Below are positions 6,147 through 8,040 of a DNA stretch of 8,040 nucleotides, piece after piece (positions within the stretch are counted from its first letter, which is position 1; the number at the start of each line of letters is the position of its first letter). The stretch covers positions 1-8,040 of the forward strand of contig JAITOM010000141.1 of NCBI GenBank assembly GCA_031289975.1. Direction: 5' to 3'. The DNA comes from Methanobrevibacter sp. GTDB taxonomy: Archaea > Methanobacteriota > Methanobacteria > Methanobacteriales > Methanobacteriaceae. Below the pieces are notes generated by a model. The model had not been told where the DNA came from and searched no databases. It worked only from the letters and a program-made list of their open reading frames with translations. The translations under genes and the position numbers were made by a program.

Positions 6147-6188
6147 TATATCACTTACTTTTTAATCAGTTACTTCATTTAAATTTTT

Positions 6189-6196
6189 TTTATATA
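6189..6196 (-). promoter_or_regulatory. Candidate TATA box of the E1-like gene
   Basis: On the minus strand AAGATATATAAAAAAAT contains TATATAAA (6196-6189). A start about 25 nt on would lie near 6167, leaving a leader of about 20 nt that includes the GTGAT ribosome site before the ATG at 6146. The gene therefore seems to have its own promoter even though its presumed partner lies upstream. Confidence 0.5.
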
Positions 6197-6322
6197 TCTT
6201 AAATTTATTTTAAAATTTATAGTTTAACATGCAAAGTTGATAAAAAATAAACTATTAATTTTTTTTATTTATAGTGGTTAAAAAAATGCTTGTAGTTAAT
6301 CATTTATTTTAAATATCTTATT

Positions 6323-6342
6323 GTTGAAAATTTATTTTCAAC
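6323..6342. repeat. Perfect 8-bp-stem hairpin
   Basis: GTTGAAAA (6323-6330), TTTA loop, TTTTCAAC (6335-6342). It resembles in form, though not in exact sequence, the hairpins at 6498-6639 in the same element. Confidence 0.6.
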
Positions 6343-6497
6343 TTAGGAGAATTTATTCACCTGTTTAAAAATTTCAAATTAATATAAGATAAATTTTTTA
6401 AATAATAATTTTTATTTATTTATTTTTAAAAATAAGAACAACAATTTTTTTTAATTGAAAATTTAACTGTCATGATCTAATTTAAAAAATTTCATTA

Positions 6498-6659
6498 TTG
6501 AACTTGTTCAATTAAAAATCTCTGATTTTCTTTATTGAAATTTTTATTTCAATTAAAAATCTCTGATTTTCTTTACTTAAAACTTGTTTTAAGTTAGAAA
6601 AAATTTTTTATTTTTTATTTAGTGAAATTTTTTATTTCAATTAGAAAATCTTTGATTTT
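6498..6659. repeat. Array of hairpins alternating with AAAATC-NNN-GATTTT
   Basis: Four palindromes alternate with a second small palindrome. The variable ones are TTGAACTTGTTCAA (6498-6511), TTGAAATTTTTATTTCAA (6535-6552), CTTAAAACTTGTTTTAAG (6576-6593) and TGAAAT-TTTTT-ATTTCA (6623-6639). The constant one, AAAATC-TCT-GATTTT, starts at 6515, 6556 and (with a TTT loop) 6645. The first two units are 41 bp apart. The related copy at 7693-7870 keeps only one unit (AAAATC at 7725, TTGAACAAGTTCAA at 7746). The arms differ from one hairpin to the next but always pair. Confidence 0.75.
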
Positions 6660-6844
6660 CTTTACTTACAAACATTATTTCATACACTATATTACTCATA
6701 TAATTTATTTATAATTTTTATAAATTAATACCTATTTTAAATAATAATTTTAATAATAAAAGAATATTAAGATCTTAAATTATAAAATAAGATAAATGGC
6801 ATTAAATATAAATAATTAAATATAATCCATTGCAAATAATTTGA

Positions 6845-7048
6845 TTATCCTCCATATATAATTCTAATCAACTGGATTTCATCTCCATCATTAATCAACT
6901 CGTCTTCAACAACTATATCTCCATTCTTTTTAGAAACAACTGATTCTGATGAGATATTTAATTCATCCAATAAATCTTTTATAGTTGTATTGTCCTTATT
7001 TAATTGTCTATCTTCTACTTCAGATCCAATTTTAACTTTGAAAACCAT
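6845..7048 (-). CDS. MoaD/ThiS-like (SAMP-type) ubiquitin-fold carrier protein
   Basis: This 67-residue protein has the beta-grasp ubiquitin-like fold signature of small archaeal sulfur carriers and modifiers. It has a short N-terminal strand (MVFKVKI), a TTIKDLLDELNI helix (21-32), the segment VVSKKNGDIVVEDELINDGD (37-56) and a C-terminal strand ending IIYGG. The terminal Gly-Gly (66-67) is where an E1-like enzyme adenylates the carrier, for thiocarboxylate formation or isopeptide linkage. The start is placed at ATG 7048 because AAAGGTG lies 6 nt upstream as a good Shine-Dalgarno site. A GTG at 7057 would add MYL but would sit inside that ribosome site. The length is normal for the family. 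The E1-like gene downstream on the same strand is the expected partner, though element E and about 280 bp of other sequence separate them. Whether it serves molybdopterin, thiamine, tRNA thiolation or protein modification cannot be told. Confidence 0.9.
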   Translation of the reverse strand: MVFKVKIGSEVEDRQLNKDNTTIKDLLDELNISSESVVSKKNGDIVVEDELINDGDEIQLIRIIYGG

Positions 7049-7050
7049 CA

Positions 7051-7164
7051 AATACACCTTTAGTTAATTTATTAAAATTTAAATATTATGATAATTTATG
7101 ATAATTTAAAAATTTCTATGATTTGAATAATACACCTTTAGTTAATTTATTAAAATTTAAATAT
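7051..7164. repeat. 36-bp perfect direct repeat covering the carrier gene's ribosome site
   Basis: The same 36 bases, starting AATACACCTTTAGTTAATTT, occur at 7051-7086 and 7129-7164, 78 bp apart. The first copy contains the Shine-Dalgarno site and leader of the carrier gene. The second has the same ribosome site but no following ATG, and it ends exactly on the first bases of element D. Between them, TATGATAATT is itself tandemly doubled near 7087-7106. Confidence 0.85.
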
Positions 7165-7374
7165 AGTGGAATAAAAAAAGTTTTTAATTAATCATTTATT
7201 TTTATTTGCTTAATTTTCAATAATAATTTTTAATATTTTATTAAATTATTAATTAATAAATTTAATTATTTTATTTTTAAAAATAAATAATATTATATTT
7301 TTATTTATGAAATTGATAATTTAAAGATATTTTTAGAAAAACCATTACTTAAAAACATTTTTTAGTTCACTATA
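7162..7374 (+). mobile_element. TATAGT element D (213 bp, non-coding)
   Basis: The left end is TATAGTGGAATAAAAAAAG; the right end, on the other strand, is TATAGTGAACTAAAAAATG. The inverted repeat extends about 35 bp with 6 differences and includes GTTTTTAA and TAAT blocks. It is the same size class as element A (215 bp) and the same end type as element E (TATAGTG), but its interior is not obviously the same sequence. It lies upstream of the carrier gene and may have displaced or supplied its upstream control region. Confidence 0.65.
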
Positions 7375-7405
7375 ATTAATACTTTAATCAAAATATATAA
7401 TAATC

Positions 7406-7533
7406 TATTCTAAAATAGAGTACATGTTTAAAAAAAAATATTTATAATATCTATTCTAAAATAGAATACATGTTTAAAAAAAAAATATATTTTATAATAT
7501 ATTCTAAAATAGTATGTGTTCAAAAATAGAACA
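7406..7533. promoter_or_regulatory. Three spaced copies of an operator-like palindrome, plus a fourth inverted repeat
   Basis: TATTCTA-AAA-TAGAATA is perfect at 7452-7468. It occurs with one mismatch at 7406-7422 (TAGAGTA right arm) and with a decayed right arm at 7500-7516 (TAGTATG). The centres are 46 and 48 bp apart, and the first two copies are followed by the same TACATGTTTAAAAAAAA. Next to them TGTTC-AAAAATA-GAACA (7517-7533) is a different inverted repeat. No gene starts within the next 500 bp, so any target must be beyond the right edge, or the control region is an orphan. Tandem duplication of one 46-48-bp segment also explains the pattern. Confidence 0.5.
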
Positions 7534-7535
7534 TA

Positions 7536-7695
7536 TAATTTATGGCACTGTAAAATTAGCATGGATTTTCACAATTGAAAAATTGAAAACAGACGATAAA
7601 AGTTTAATTACATGTGTATGGGCTTAATGTTTTTATGCTAAAATCCAAATTCCAAATTCTGAATTTCCATCCTCTTTTTACAGTGCCTAATTTAT
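7536..7695. mobile_element. 144-bp MITE, copy 2 (7544-7687), with 8-bp target duplication
   Basis: The element has the same ends as copy 1: GGCACTGTAAA at 7544-7554 and TTTACAGTGCC at 7677-7687. It is exactly 144 bp and about 96 percent identical to 400-543 by manual comparison. It is flanked by a perfect 8-bp direct repeat, TAATTTAT (7536-7543 and 7688-7695), which proves insertion and fixes the ends. There is no ORF. The right-hand duplicate overlaps the first bases of element F (TATAGT at 7693), so this MITE landed on the tip of an existing element. The high identity of the two copies suggests fairly recent activity of a transposase elsewhere in the genome. Confidence 0.92.
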
Positions 7696-7870
7696 AGTGT
7701 ATGAAATAATGTTTGTAAGTGAAAAAAATCTTTCAGATTTTCTAATTGAACAAGTTCAATAATGAAATTTTTTAAATTACGAATATAAATGTTAAATTTT
7801 AAAAAAATTATAGATTATTATTTTTAAAAATAAAAAATAAAAATTATTATTTAAAAAATTAAATTAATAT
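7693..7870 (-). mobile_element. TATAGT element F (partial inverted copy of element E)
   Basis: The segment starts TATAGTGTATGAAATAATG and follows the reverse complement of element E from 6691 inward: one AAAATC...GATTTT hairpin, TTGAACAAGTTCAA, then AATGAAATTTTTTAAATTA and an AT-rich stretch with the block AATTATTATTTAAAAAATT. It lacks the extra hairpin units of E. It stops where element C begins at 7871, well short of E's other end. Confidence 0.7.
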
Positions 7871-8040
7871 TATAGTCATTTTGGAAAAGTTCTTAAATTT
7901 TGAATTATAATTTTTTTTATTAAATTATTTATTTTTAAATATTAATTTATAAAAATCTATAATTTTAAATAATATAAATTTATTTTAATTAATATAATTA
8001 ATTTTAAATAAATATATTTTAATAATATTTATTTTTAAAA
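7871..8040 (+). mobile_element. TATAGT element C (partial, runs off right edge)
   Basis: TATAGTCATTTTGGAAAAG starts the element, and it matches elements A and B through the interior in order, including the ATTTTAATAATATTTATTTT block just before the edge. By comparison with A, about 40 bp including the right end should lie beyond the window. Confidence 0.7.

Larger units (their letters stand above)
6270..6691. mobile_element. TATAGT element E (422 bp, non-coding, carries a hairpin array)
   Basis: The left end is TATAGTGGTTAAAAAAATGC; the right end, on the other strand, is TATAGTGTATGAAATAATG. The terminal inverted repeat spans about 30 bp with 7 differences, conserved at TATAGTG, AATG and TTGTA. 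It has no ORF of useful length. A partial inverted copy of its right-hand part lies at 7693-7870, which shows that the segment is a repeated unit in this genome. It sits between the carrier gene (ends 6845) and the E1-like gene (starts 6146). The gap of 6692-6844 on its right shows nothing I can name. Confidence 0.65.

Noticed and set aside
6498..6659. CRISPR array
   Set aside because: The repeats are palindromes of unequal sequence with no unique spacers of constant length, and no cas genes are present. The same reasoning excludes 3437-3499 and 7406-7516.
6845..7533. Toxin-antitoxin pair or small defence locus around the 67-residue protein
   Set aside because: The small protein is clearly a beta-grasp carrier ending in Gly-Gly, and no second small gene is adjacent.

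Overview
The window is very AT-rich. It reads as archaeal DNA, most likely from a methanogen of the Methanobacteriaceae (Methanobrevibacter or Methanosphaera type). The reasons are TATA-like boxes about 25 nt upstream of expected transcript starts, one apparently leaderless gene, Shine-Dalgarno sites of the GGTGAT type, and a ubiquitin-like MoaD/SAMP-type protein ending in Gly-Gly near an E1-like enzyme. The genus is an inference from composition and gene style.

Layout, left to right. Positions 1-329 hold the C-terminal part of a DDE-type transposase on the minus strand, running off the left edge. A 144-bp miniature transposable element (MITE) follows at 400-543. A two-gene minus-strand operon encodes a MacB/FtsX-type permease (2564-1428) and its ATPase (1399-725). 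A 1.2-kb gene-free stretch (2565-3737) is packed with short tandem duplications and three small inverted-repeat elements. Next is a plus-strand C4-dicarboxylate symporter of the DctA type (3738-4991), then a decayed transposase relic on the minus strand (about 4992-5380). A minus-strand MoeB/ThiF/HesA-like adenylyltransferase lies at 6146-5394 and a minus-strand MoaD/ThiS-like carrier at 7048-6845. The last kilobase (7049-8040) has no gene and is a mosaic of nested small elements.

The E1-like enzyme and the ubiquitin-like carrier are natural partners: the enzyme adenylates the C-terminal Gly-Gly of the carrier for sulfur transfer or protein conjugation. They share a strand and order, but a 422-bp non-coding element now lies between them. 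The permease and ATPase form one exporter or envelope-acting ABC unit. The dicarboxylate symporter is an independent uptake system.

The most unusual content is non-coding. Two copies of a 144-bp MITE have GGCACTGTAAA ends, one with a perfect 8-bp target duplication. A 98-bp GAGAGTGT-ended MITE also has a perfect 8-bp target duplication. A family of AT-rich elements bounded by TATAGT...ACTATA appears as at least six copies or fragments, and one of its ends coincides with the symporter's promoter. One member carries an array of hairpins whose stem sequences differ but keep their pairing. Three copies of a TATTCTA-AAA-TAGAATA-type palindrome precede the right-hand MITE. I see no CRISPR array, rRNA or tRNA, and no convincing new defence system.
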